Assembly: GCF_000708595.2 (NCBI RefSeq)
Contig: NZ_JARP01000002.1
Span: 1 to 64,000, forward strand
Length of the DNA: 64,000 nt
Origin: Flavobacterium sp. KJJ
GTDB taxonomy: Bacteria; Bacteroidota; Bacteroidia; Flavobacteriales; Flavobacteriaceae
Direction of reading: 5' to 3'
The translations under genes and the position numbers were made by a program. The notes under the pieces are model-generated. The model made no database searches, was not told the origin of the DNA, and worked only from the letters and a program-made list of their open reading frames with translations. The stretch's first letter is position 1; every line of letters begins with the position of its first letter. This document shows, piece by piece, positions 57,976 through 64,000 of the stretch.

Positions 57976-59520
57976 TTACTTACGTTCAATAAGCAATTCC
58001 TTCAATTCATTTGTTTTTAAAAATGAAGCCAAACGACCAGACAGAAGCAACATTTCTCTTTCTTCAGGAGCTATTCTCAATTTTGTCTGAACGTGAGATG
58101 AAAATTCATATAATATAAGGATCTCGCTAGCGGTTAATGATGTGAATTTTTCTTTATTTAAAGTAGCCAAAATCACTTCGCCGTCTTTGTCTTTAGTAAA
58201 GCTGAGTTCACCAAATCTTTCGATTAATTCTTTTCTAAAATTAGTGTAGAACTTTAGCCAATTCGAATAATCATCATCAGTGTTTTTTAATTCGGCTACC
58301 AGAGCTTCGTATTTTTCATCTTTTTTAAGTTTTAATAAATGATCGCGAAGTGTTGTAAAACCAATTACCTGATAATTAGAAGTCGGGATCTTATAACGTT
58401 CCATTAAATTCTCAACATCACGATCAAAAGTCATGTATCGGGTTTGAACGGTATATAAAGAAGCCGTTTCAAACAACGAAATCAGTTTAATTTTCTCATC
58501 ACTTATATAAGGTTCTTTTTTTCCTTGTCCCAAGCAATCAATAAAAAGCGCTCTTTTGTTTTTGCTATCTACTTTAGTATCATTATAAAGAAGTTCTAAC
58601 AGCGTTTTATAGCCCGTATTATCTGAAGCTCCTCCATCAATAATGCATAATATTTTGTTTTGGTTTTTTACCCCAAATTTTACTTTTGGCAACACACCCG
58701 GAAAAGCAGAACTTGCTGTGATTGCATACGTAACCGGAAAATCATAACCATCATTTATAAGATTATGATCAAGCGGAATCGAAGCTTTATTGGGAGCCAA
58801 AGACGTATTTAAACTTAAACCGCGAATAATATGCGGCATAAACGGAACTCGTTCTCCGTTATTATAAGCCGTTCCGTTTGCGACTAACATTGGAAGGTCA
58901 GGATTCTTTTTGCTTTCTTTCGGAATAAAAAAATCAGACATCAGCATTTGGGTTCCAAATTTATTTGGGTTTTCAGGATTTGAGCTGTCATATTGCAAAA
59001 TCTCCGAGTCTAATCGCTGCGTCATGGATATTTTATCGCCTTTTTCGTTTCGGCTATTGTTTAGAAGAGATAAGATTGTAGCCGATTTATCTACATAATC
59101 TTTATACGCATCGGCCTTGGAGAAATAAAACTCATTGAAGGTACAATTGTCGTAATTGAGTTTGTTTTTCAGAATCGTCAAATAATATGCTGCTGAATAA
59201 CAGCCTCCAGAAACGGTAGAAAAATAATCGATTTCGTTTAAAAAGTTGCGCTGTAAATTGTTTTCCTGAATTTCTTCTAAGCCTAAAAGAACGCCCATAC
59301 TAAAAAACTGTGCACGCGACCCGCCTCCAGAAATACCGATTCCTAAAGCAATATTTGGATTCTGAAACCTGATATTTCGCTCCTGAACCGATTTATAATC
59401 GTTTAATGATACGGCAGGAATTGAACTATAGTTAATCTCTGAAAAAAGATTGATTTTGTTTTGCGAAACTAGAACTTGGCAAAACAAAAAAAGAATCAAT
59501 TTAAGACAGTTGCATTTCAT
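57976..59520 (-). CDS. Exported patatin-like phospholipase
   Basis: 514 residues. Signal peptide (LILFLFCQVLVSQ). Patatin fold: oxyanion loop GISGGGSRAQFF (residues 62-73), nucleophile Ser104 in FSTVSGGCYSAAY, and catalytic Asp in IIDGGASDNTGY. The nucleophile motif reads TVSGG, not GxSxG. Lipid acyl hydrolase, periplasmic or secreted; no T9SS sorting domain. Stands alone. Confidence 0.85.
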   Translation of the reverse strand: MKCNCLKLILFLFCQVLVSQNKINLFSEINYSSIPAVSLNDYKSVQERNIRFQNPNIALGIGISGGGSRAQFFSMGVLLGLEEIQENNLQRNFLNEIDYFSTVSGGCYSAAYYLTILKNKLNYDNCTFNEFYFSKADAYKDYVDKSATILSLLNNSRNEKGDKISMTQRLDSEILQYDSSNPENPNKFGTQMLMSDFFIPKESKKNPDLPMLVANGTAYNNGERVPFMPHIIRGLSLNTSLAPNKASIPLDHNLINDGYDFPVTYAITASSAFPGVLPKVKFGVKNQNKILCIIDGGASDNTGYKTLLELLYNDTKVDSKNKRALFIDCLGQGKKEPYISDEKIKLISLFETASLYTVQTRYMTFDRDVENLMERYKIPTSNYQVIGFTTLRDHLLKLKKDEKYEALVAELKNTDDDYSNWLKFYTNFRKELIERFGELSFTKDKDGEVILATLNKEKFTSLTASEILILYEFSSHVQTKLRIAPEEREMLLLSGRLASFLKTNELKELLIERK

Positions 59521-59620
59521 TTCAGAATCATTAAAATTTCTTAATTCAAAATATATTTAAGCTTATGCGAAGTTACAAGAAACTAAAATGGGTTTTAAAA
59601 ATTAATTGCAATTACAACTT

Positions 59621-59983
59621 TTAATTAACTGTGACACTTTTTGTTGGCGACGAAGTACAGGTTTGTTTATCTTTTTTTATTGTCACATCTGCCTTTACTG
59701 CAAATGTTCCTCCTGTAGCGTAAGTATGTGAAACGGTTTTTCCAAAAACGGTTTCAGTTGTACCATCGCCAAATGTCCATTTTACTGATGTCAGCGCATA
59801 AGTACCCGTATATTCTATTTCGTAATTGATGATTTTTGTATTTGTTGCGTCTGCTGTATGCTTTAATTTAATAAATGTAGATTCTGCTACACAATCGATT
59901 CCTCTTTCAATATCAGACTTGCTGCAAGAAAAACTCAGTACTAAAACTGCGATGACAAATAAGTTGATAGCTTTAATTTTCAT
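59621..59983 (-). CDS. PKD-domain lipoprotein
   Basis: 120 residues. Lipobox SFSC with Cys20, then one PKD-like domain (VKWTFGDGTTETVFGKTVSH, TYATGGTFAVKADVTI). A small surface or periplasmic binding module; role unknown. Ends in a short Thr/Ser-rich tail. Confidence 0.8.
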   Translation of the reverse strand: MKIKAINLFVIAVLVLSFSCSKSDIERGIDCVAESTFIKLKHTADATNTKIINYEIEYTGTYALTSVKWTFGDGTTETVFGKTVSHTYATGGTFAVKADVTIKKDKQTCTSSPTKSVTVN

Positions 59984-60065
59984 GATCCGGATTTATTAGT
60001 TACTACTATGAATGTGTCTAGCAAAAATAACGATTTTTAAAATTAACACACTCAAGAACAAGCAT

Positions 60066-60632
60066 TTATTCCACATTAAACAATCTCAAAATATACGAAA
60101 GCTCATAAACGATAAAAGCAATCGCCAAATAGCGATGAAAAACTTTATTGTGCACTTTTATCGCCAAAAGGCAAAGTATAATGTGACTTATAATTCGAAT
60201 GTAATATTCGGTTTGATTGTATAAAAAATAATCACCTCCTTTTATTGCGGTATCAATTAAGTCCGCGCCAAAACTTATCGCAAGAATACCAAAAAACCAA
60301 TTTTTTCGTGAATAGAAATAATCTTCGTAACCGGTATAATCAACTAAATCATCTGGATACAGAATGGCACACATTAAATAGAAAATCAGAATATAACAGA
60401 TAATAAAGAAATAATCGGCAAAATACCATTCCTGAATTAACTTCAAATTAAACTCCCACCACCAAAAATGAATAATCAGCAAAAAAACATAAAACACCCA
60501 AAGCGAGTGCACAAAATAAATTTTCTTCCGACCCGGATGCTGAATAAATAGTACCGAACCTTTAATAAGATGCGTTAAACTTAAACCCAGAATTATACCG
60601 ATAATCGATTTGATGTGCGTTAGTTCTTCCAT
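60066..60632 (-). CDS. Polytopic membrane protein of unknown function
   Basis: 188 residues with about five or six hydrophobic segments (IIGIILGLSLTHLIKGSVLF; LWVFYVFLLIIHFWWWEF; YFFIICYILIFYLMCAILY; and so on) and a WWWE cluster. I do not recognise a family. Monocistronic. Confidence 0.65.
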   Translation of the reverse strand: MEELTHIKSIIGIILGLSLTHLIKGSVLFIQHPGRKKIYFVHSLWVFYVFLLIIHFWWWEFNLKLIQEWYFADYFFIICYILIFYLMCAILYPDDLVDYTGYEDYFYSRKNWFFGILAISFGADLIDTAIKGGDYFLYNQTEYYIRIISHIILCLLAIKVHNKVFHRYLAIAFIVYELSYILRLFNVE

Positions 60633-60705
60633 AAATAAAAATTTATTTTATAGAACTAAAATTAAGATAATTAATTAACAAACAAGTCTTTATGTCGGAC
60701 GATTT

Positions 60706-60831
60706 TACCACAAAGAGCACCAAGGTTACGCAAAGACTCGCAAAGATTTTTATTTTTTTGCTGCCGCCCGATCATGAGAAGCCCGCAAAAAACCTTTGAA
60801 CCTTTCCCTCTCTGATCCTTTGTGACTCACA
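60706..60831. repeat. Imperfect palindromic repeat, CACAAAG family
   Basis: ACCACAAAGAGCACCAAGGTT at the left opposes AACCTTTCCCTCTCTGATCC and TTTGTGACTC at the right, with a GC-richer core (CTGCCGCCCGATCATGAGAA). Confidence 0.5.
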
Positions 60832-61374
60832 TTAAGCTCTTTTAATCTCATGCCCAACAAATTCTTCCAATGCGGCAAACATATCATCTACAGAAAGCAC
60901 TTCGAAATCGGGGTGATTTTTAAGGAAATTGGCATTTAGGATCACCAAGTTTTCTTCTAATTCATAAAAAGTATCGTTATTCAAAGAGTCGCGAACCGGA
61001 TTTACACCTTCAAATTTACCGCTTACAAATTTATTCAGCTTTACGCTGCTCATCAGTTTTACTTTTTTGCTTTGCTGCTGAAACAACTCCAAGTGTTTCT
61101 CGGCGCCAATCAAAGCTAAACCTTCTTCCAGCAGTTCGTTTAGTTCTTTGTTCCAACCTGATTTATAGACAAACTGCGCAAAATTTCCTTCCGTATATTG
61201 CGACCAATAATAATCGAGATAATAACTCAATAAAGCATCTTCGTGAATAAATTCGTCATCGACGCCTTCTTCGCGCATTAAATTGATTACCGAAATATTT
61301 GAGTGAATAATATCATGCAGATTTTCACTATTCATCGCCGTTTCAGAAACTATTATTCTACCAAATTCCTCCAT
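60832..61374 (-). CDS. DMP19-family (DUF4375-like) protein
   Basis: 180 residues, markedly acidic. Contains the DMP19 signature: ALLSYYLDYYWSQYTEGNFA, QFVYKSGWNKELNELLEEGL, ALIGAEKHLELF. The Neisseria member mimics DNA and sequesters a transcription factor; that role is not proven here. It follows a 53-residue basic protein gene by 52 bp on the same strand. An internal Met at residue 14 is an alternative start. Confidence 0.72.
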   Translation of the reverse strand: MEEFGRIIVSETAMNSENLHDIIHSNISVINLMREEGVDDEFIHEDALLSYYLDYYWSQYTEGNFAQFVYKSGWNKELNELLEEGLALIGAEKHLELFQQQSKKVKLMSSVKLNKFVSGKFEGVNPVRDSLNNDTFYELEENLVILNANFLKNHPDFEVLSVDDMFAALEEFVGHEIKRA

Positions 61375-61400
61375 TTTGTTTGTTTTTTGAGATTGTTTTG

Positions 61401-61430
61401 CAAATTTCAGTTAAATAAAAACAGAATCAA
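61401..61430 (-). promoter_or_regulatory. Possible promoter of the DMP19-family gene
   Basis: Reads TTG (61430-61428), 19 nt, GAAATTTG (61408-61401) leftward, one base off TAnnTTTG. The TTG overlaps the stop region of the small gene upstream. The same word GAAATTTGCAAAACAA also precedes that small gene at 61618-61603. Confidence 0.45.
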
Positions 61431-61588
61431 ATTCCGTCACTATTCTTTTTTTCATTCATCTTTGCAACCAAGGCTTTCAAACGCAATGCCTGGTCTTTTT
61501 TCTCCTCACGAAGTTTAGCCTTTTTCCGATTTAGCAATTTGGTATGCAAAGCCTTATTTTTGGTGTTTTTTTCGGGTCCTTTTGCCAT
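61427..61588 (-). CDS. Small basic protein, 53 residues
   Basis: An open frame from ATG 61588 to TGA 61427: begins MAKGPEKNTKNKALHTKLLN and continues with KKAKLREEKKDQALRLKALV before ending in NSDGI. Lys/Arg-rich (about 17 basic against 6 acidic residues) and probably helical throughout. No family recognised; proteins of this look are common small orphans in flavobacteria. It lies just upstream of the DMP19-family gene and has a similar leader. Confidence 0.6.
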   Translation of the reverse strand: MAKGPEKNTKNKALHTKLLNRKKAKLREEKKDQALRLKALVAKMNEKKNSDGI

Positions 61589-61959
61589 GATTTCCTCTTA
61601 GTTTGTTTTGCAAATTTCGGCGAAATAATGATACATTAAAAATATTTTTTGGGCGTTTCCCTCCTGGCCGGGCTATTCGCTTCAAGTCCTCGCACTTCCT
61701 TCGTCAGGCTGTGGGCTTTCCACTGCTATCCCTAACGCACTCGTTTTCAAAAGAAGATTTGATTTTTGTGAGTATATTATGAAATAAGAAGGATTGTTCT
61801 AGTAAATAAAAAATATTAAGTTCACTTTGATAAATTTATAAGATAGTTCCTGATAGAATTTAACTAATTAAGAAATGGAATAATGATTGATAAAGTAAGT
61901 GAAGAGAATTAAAGCTTGGCATAATCATTAAATTCTAATAACCAAAAATTTATCAAAAC
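61589..61959. other. Gene-free stretch with a GC-rich element
   Basis: Holds the leader of the small basic gene (61603-61640), the GC-rich element at 61650-61743, and about 215 bp of AT-rich DNA upstream of a membrane protein gene. No gene seen. Confidence 0.45.
61650..61743. repeat. GC-rich structured intergenic element
   Basis: About 94 bp, much richer in G+C than the flanks. GCGTT (61653-61657) pairs with AACGC (61734-61738) at the ends, with CCTGGCCGGGC and GGGCTTTCCACTGC inside. No start/stop pattern. From memory it resembles GGGC...CTATCCCTAACGCA elements scattered in Bacteroidota genomes; that needs a search. Confidence 0.55.
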
Positions 61960-62361
61960 ATGAAAGAAACTATCCAAAAAAGTTTAATTTTTTCATTGCT
62001 ACTAACTAACATTTGGAGTGTTGCTGTATTTTTTATTTATTTCTTTGAACGTCCTGGAATATTTAGTGGTTTGAAAACTCTTGGATTTTTCTTATATTCT
62101 TGTTGGTTTTCAGCAAGCTTTGGATTAATCGTACTATTAATTTCATTTATAAAAAGATTAAAACCTAAATTTAAAATATTCTTGCTCACATTGATTTTCT
62201 GGATCAATTTGTTCTTTTTTATCCTACTTTTAATTACAATGGCTGTACAAATAATTGACTCGGGAGCAATTTTTGAAATATTATTTTATGCTAATATTAT
62301 TGTTGCGCCAATAGCAATGTTACTCATTATGAAAATTTCAAAACAATCGAATAATCGCTAA
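61960..62361 (+). CDS. Small four-helix membrane protein, unknown
   Basis: 133 residues with four hydrophobic segments (ISFLLLTN-like start, LGFFLYSCWFSASFGLIVLL, IFLLTLIFWINLFFFILLLI, ILFYANIIVAPIAMLLIM). Short basic tail. No family recognised. First gene of a rightward group with the RDD and YdeI-like genes. Confidence 0.6.
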   Translation: MKETIQKSLIFSLLLTNIWSVAVFFIYFFERPGIFSGLKTLGFFLYSCWFSASFGLIVLLISFIKRLKPKFKIFLLTLIFWINLFFFILLLITMAVQIIDSGAIFEILFYANIIVAPIAMLLIMKISKQSNNR

Positions 62362-62488
62362 TTGCTTTTTGGTCAGAAAGTTTGGCAATTAAAAAATTAA
62401 TATAGTTCAATTCTGTTTTGTTGGATTTATTATACTTTTATTGATAATTAGAATGATTGTTAATTTTTAATTTATTTTAAAAAACATT

Positions 62489-62890
62489 ATGGATAATGAA
62501 CTTTTAACAGACTACGCAAGCAAGAAAACCAGATTTTTAAATCTTGTTATTGATAACTTTATTTCTTGGATTTTATTTATTATCACTATTTTATTTTTTG
62601 AAGATTGGGTACAGTCAAATATTGGCAAAGGATCGGCTTTAATAAATATCTCTTGCTTTTTATTATTGCGCTTTATTTATTATATGTTTTTTGAATCTCT
62701 TTTTGGACGAACACCAGGAAAAATTTTTACTGCAACAAAAGTAATAGATGAAAATGACAAGAAGCCAAATTTCAAAAAGCTGTTAATTAGAAATCTTTCA
62801 CGATTTATTCCTTTCGATGCAATATCATTTGCGGTATCTGATATTGGCTGGCACGATTCTATTTCTAAGACTAGTGTTATAAATACTTAA
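62489..62890 (+). CDS. RDD-family membrane protein
   Basis: 133 residues. RDD signatures: FLNLVIDNFISWILF (the Arg-Asp pairing), FFESLFGRTPGKIFTATKVI, LLIRNLSRFIPFDAISF. Two or three membrane helices. Function of RDD proteins is mostly unknown; some are linked to ion exchange. Three bp separate it from the next gene, so they are cotranscribed. Confidence 0.85.
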   Translation: MDNELLTDYASKKTRFLNLVIDNFISWILFIITILFFEDWVQSNIGKGSALINISCFLLLRFIYYMFFESLFGRTPGKIFTATKVIDENDKKPNFKKLLIRNLSRFIPFDAISFAVSDIGWHDSISKTSVINT

Positions 62891-62893
62891 AAA

Positions 62894-63451
62894 ATGAACC
62901 CAACCTTCTTCCCAACCCAAGAAAAATTCAGATTATGGCTAGAAAAGCATCACCAAAAAGAAACCGAACTTTTAGTAGGTTTTTATAAAGTGAACAGCAA
63001 AAAACCATCAATGTCCTGGTCAGAATCTGTAGATCAGGCGCTTTGTTTTGGCTGGATCGACGGTGTTCGAAGATCTATCGACGAAGAAAGTTATTCGATC
63101 CGATTTACACCGAGAAAAAAGTCCAGCATTTGGAGTGCTATCAACATTAAAAAAATAGAGGAACTCACAAAAGCCGGACTGATAAAAGAAGCTGGACTAA
63201 AAGCTTTCGAATTAAGATCGGAAACGAAATCCAGAATTTATTCGCACGAAAAAGAACCTTCCATTCTTGATGCAGAATTCGAGAAACAATTTAAAGAAAA
63301 TAAAAAAGCCTGGGAATACTTTAAGAACCAAGCGCCATCCTATAAAAAAGTTATGATTCACTGGATTATGACGGCGAAACAAGAAAAAACCAGAATTTCA
63401 CGTCTCGAAAAAACAATAAGTATAAGTGCTGAGCAAAAACGAATGTTGTAA
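62894..63451 (+). CDS. YdeI/OmpD-associated-like protein
   Basis: 185 residues, soluble. Typical blocks: FRLWLEKHHQKETELLVGFY, SWSESVDQALCFGWIDGVRR, YSIRFTPRKKSSIWSAINIK, and a C-terminal VMIHWIMTAKQEKTRISRLE. The family is loosely linked to stress and antimicrobial-peptide tolerance; its biochemistry is unknown. Confidence 0.85.
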   Translation: MNPTFFPTQEKFRLWLEKHHQKETELLVGFYKVNSKKPSMSWSESVDQALCFGWIDGVRRSIDEESYSIRFTPRKKSSIWSAINIKKIEELTKAGLIKEAGLKAFELRSETKSRIYSHEKEPSILDAEFEKQFKENKKAWEYFKNQAPSYKKVMIHWIMTAKQEKTRISRLEKTISISAEQKRML

Positions 63452-63513
63452 GTTTTGATTTAAATTGAGAATAAACAGTAACTTTATTCCGTTAAAAAGC
63501 TAAAAGAAGAACA

Positions 63514-64000
63514 ATGACAGAAAGAACAGCCTTACAATATTACGTTTTAGATGTATTTTCAAACGAAAGTTACAAAGGAAATCCGTTGTCTGTCGTTTTT
63601 ACTGATGGCAATTTAGAATTAGAAACCTATCAAAATATTGCAAAGGAATTTGGTTATTCTGAAACTTCATTTGTTTACTATTCAAAAGAACAAAAAGCAC
63701 TAAATGTTCGCTCGTTCACGCCAATTGGATTTGAAATAGACGGTGCCGGACATAATTTATTAGGCGCAGTTTGTGGCGCTTTGTTAAAAAAAATGCCCAT
63801 TTTTGATGAGCAGGACGAAAACAATCGTTTTGTGATTATGAAACATTCACCAATTCCGTTGACGGTAAGTTTTGATACTGTTACGCAATATCCGATTGTG
63901 CAAATGCATCAAAAACAAGCGGTTATCAAACAGCAAATACCAACTTACAAAATAGCAATTGCGCTGGGTTTTAAAATTGAAGATCTCGAAATCGATATGC
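63514..64000 (+). CDS. PhzF-family isomerase, cut by the window end
   Basis: The first 162 residues are open to the edge. N-terminus TALQYYVLDVFSNESYKGNP with the conserved Asn-Pro (GNPLSVV), then FGYSETSFVYYS (the catalytic-Glu block), VRSFTPIGFEIDGAGHNLLG. Diaminopimelate-epimerase-like fold; the substrate is unknown outside phenazine producers. The C-terminal half is not in the window. Confidence 0.88.
   Translation, partial: MTERTALQYYVLDVFSNESYKGNPLSVVFTDGNLELETYQNIAKEFGYSETSFVYYSKEQKALNVRSFTPIGFEIDGAGHNLLGAVCGALLKKMPIFDEQDENNRFVIMKHSPIPLTVSFDTVTQYPIVQMHQKQAVIKQQIPTYKIAIALGFKIEDLEIDM

Noticed and set aside
61303..61518. 71-residue plus-strand frame
   Set aside because: Antisense to the start of the DMP19-family gene and the end of the small basic gene, with low-complexity composition.

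Overview
The window looks like the chromosome of a Flavobacterium or close relative (Bacteroidota). It is AT-rich and its promoters fit the TTG / TAnnTTTG type. It has type IX secretion (T9SS) cargo proteins, a TonB-dependent receptor, a DUF4270 lipoprotein, a bifunctional OlsF-type ornithine-lipid acyltransferase, and atpDC apart from the rest of the ATP synthase genes. No rRNA, tRNA, CRISPR array, integrase, transposase or complete insertion sequence was recognised.

Region 1 (1-14,017) is accessory surface-protein territory. It holds three large paralogous T9SS cargo genes, one leftward and cut by the window edge and two rightward, with recX between them. All three end in the same roughly 400-residue C-terminal cassette and sorting domain. 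The outer two copies form a near-identical inverted repeat (1-769 against 12,819-13,427). The right-hand copy has lost a net 160 bp inside the cassette, which splits its gene by frameshift. The left gene carries a rhamnose/galactose-lectin-like (SUEL) segment and a PA14-like segment. The middle gene carries a parallel beta-helix and Ig-like repeats.

Region 2 (14,073-23,643) is leftward: a ketosynthase, bioA and bioD; an ECF sigma factor with a membrane partner and a TraB/GumN protein; then bioF, a small membrane protein, and atpC/atpD with a clear promoter upstream of atpD.

Region 3 (23,789-42,143) starts with an outer-membrane pair (SGNH-hydrolase lipoprotein and TonB receptor). The glgA-like/DUF4270/glmS operon follows, divergent from panC-panD. 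Next come an esterase-like protein, radA, an AsmA-like/GT51 transglycosylase fusion, an aldo/keto reductase, an OmpA-family lipoprotein and exonuclease III.

Region 4 (42,264-56,392) has olsF, a mirrored DUF805-TM2-TM2-TM2-DUF805 array with hairpins between most members, a D-hydroxyacid dehydrogenase, nhaA, a small lipoprotein, a truncated monooxygenase-like pseudogene, proC, and a leftward serS/TPR/DUF4286/ksgA/mgtE series.

Region 5 (56,620-64,000) is a looser set: an isochorismatase-like hydrolase, lipoproteins, a patatin, a DMP19-family gene next to a previously missable 53-residue basic protein, a GC-rich structured intergenic element, an RDD protein, a YdeI-like protein and a truncated PhzF-family gene.

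Short palindromic or tandem intergenic repeats of several families recur across the window. Several annotated starts were moved inward where a signal peptide or family N-terminus clearly begins later.
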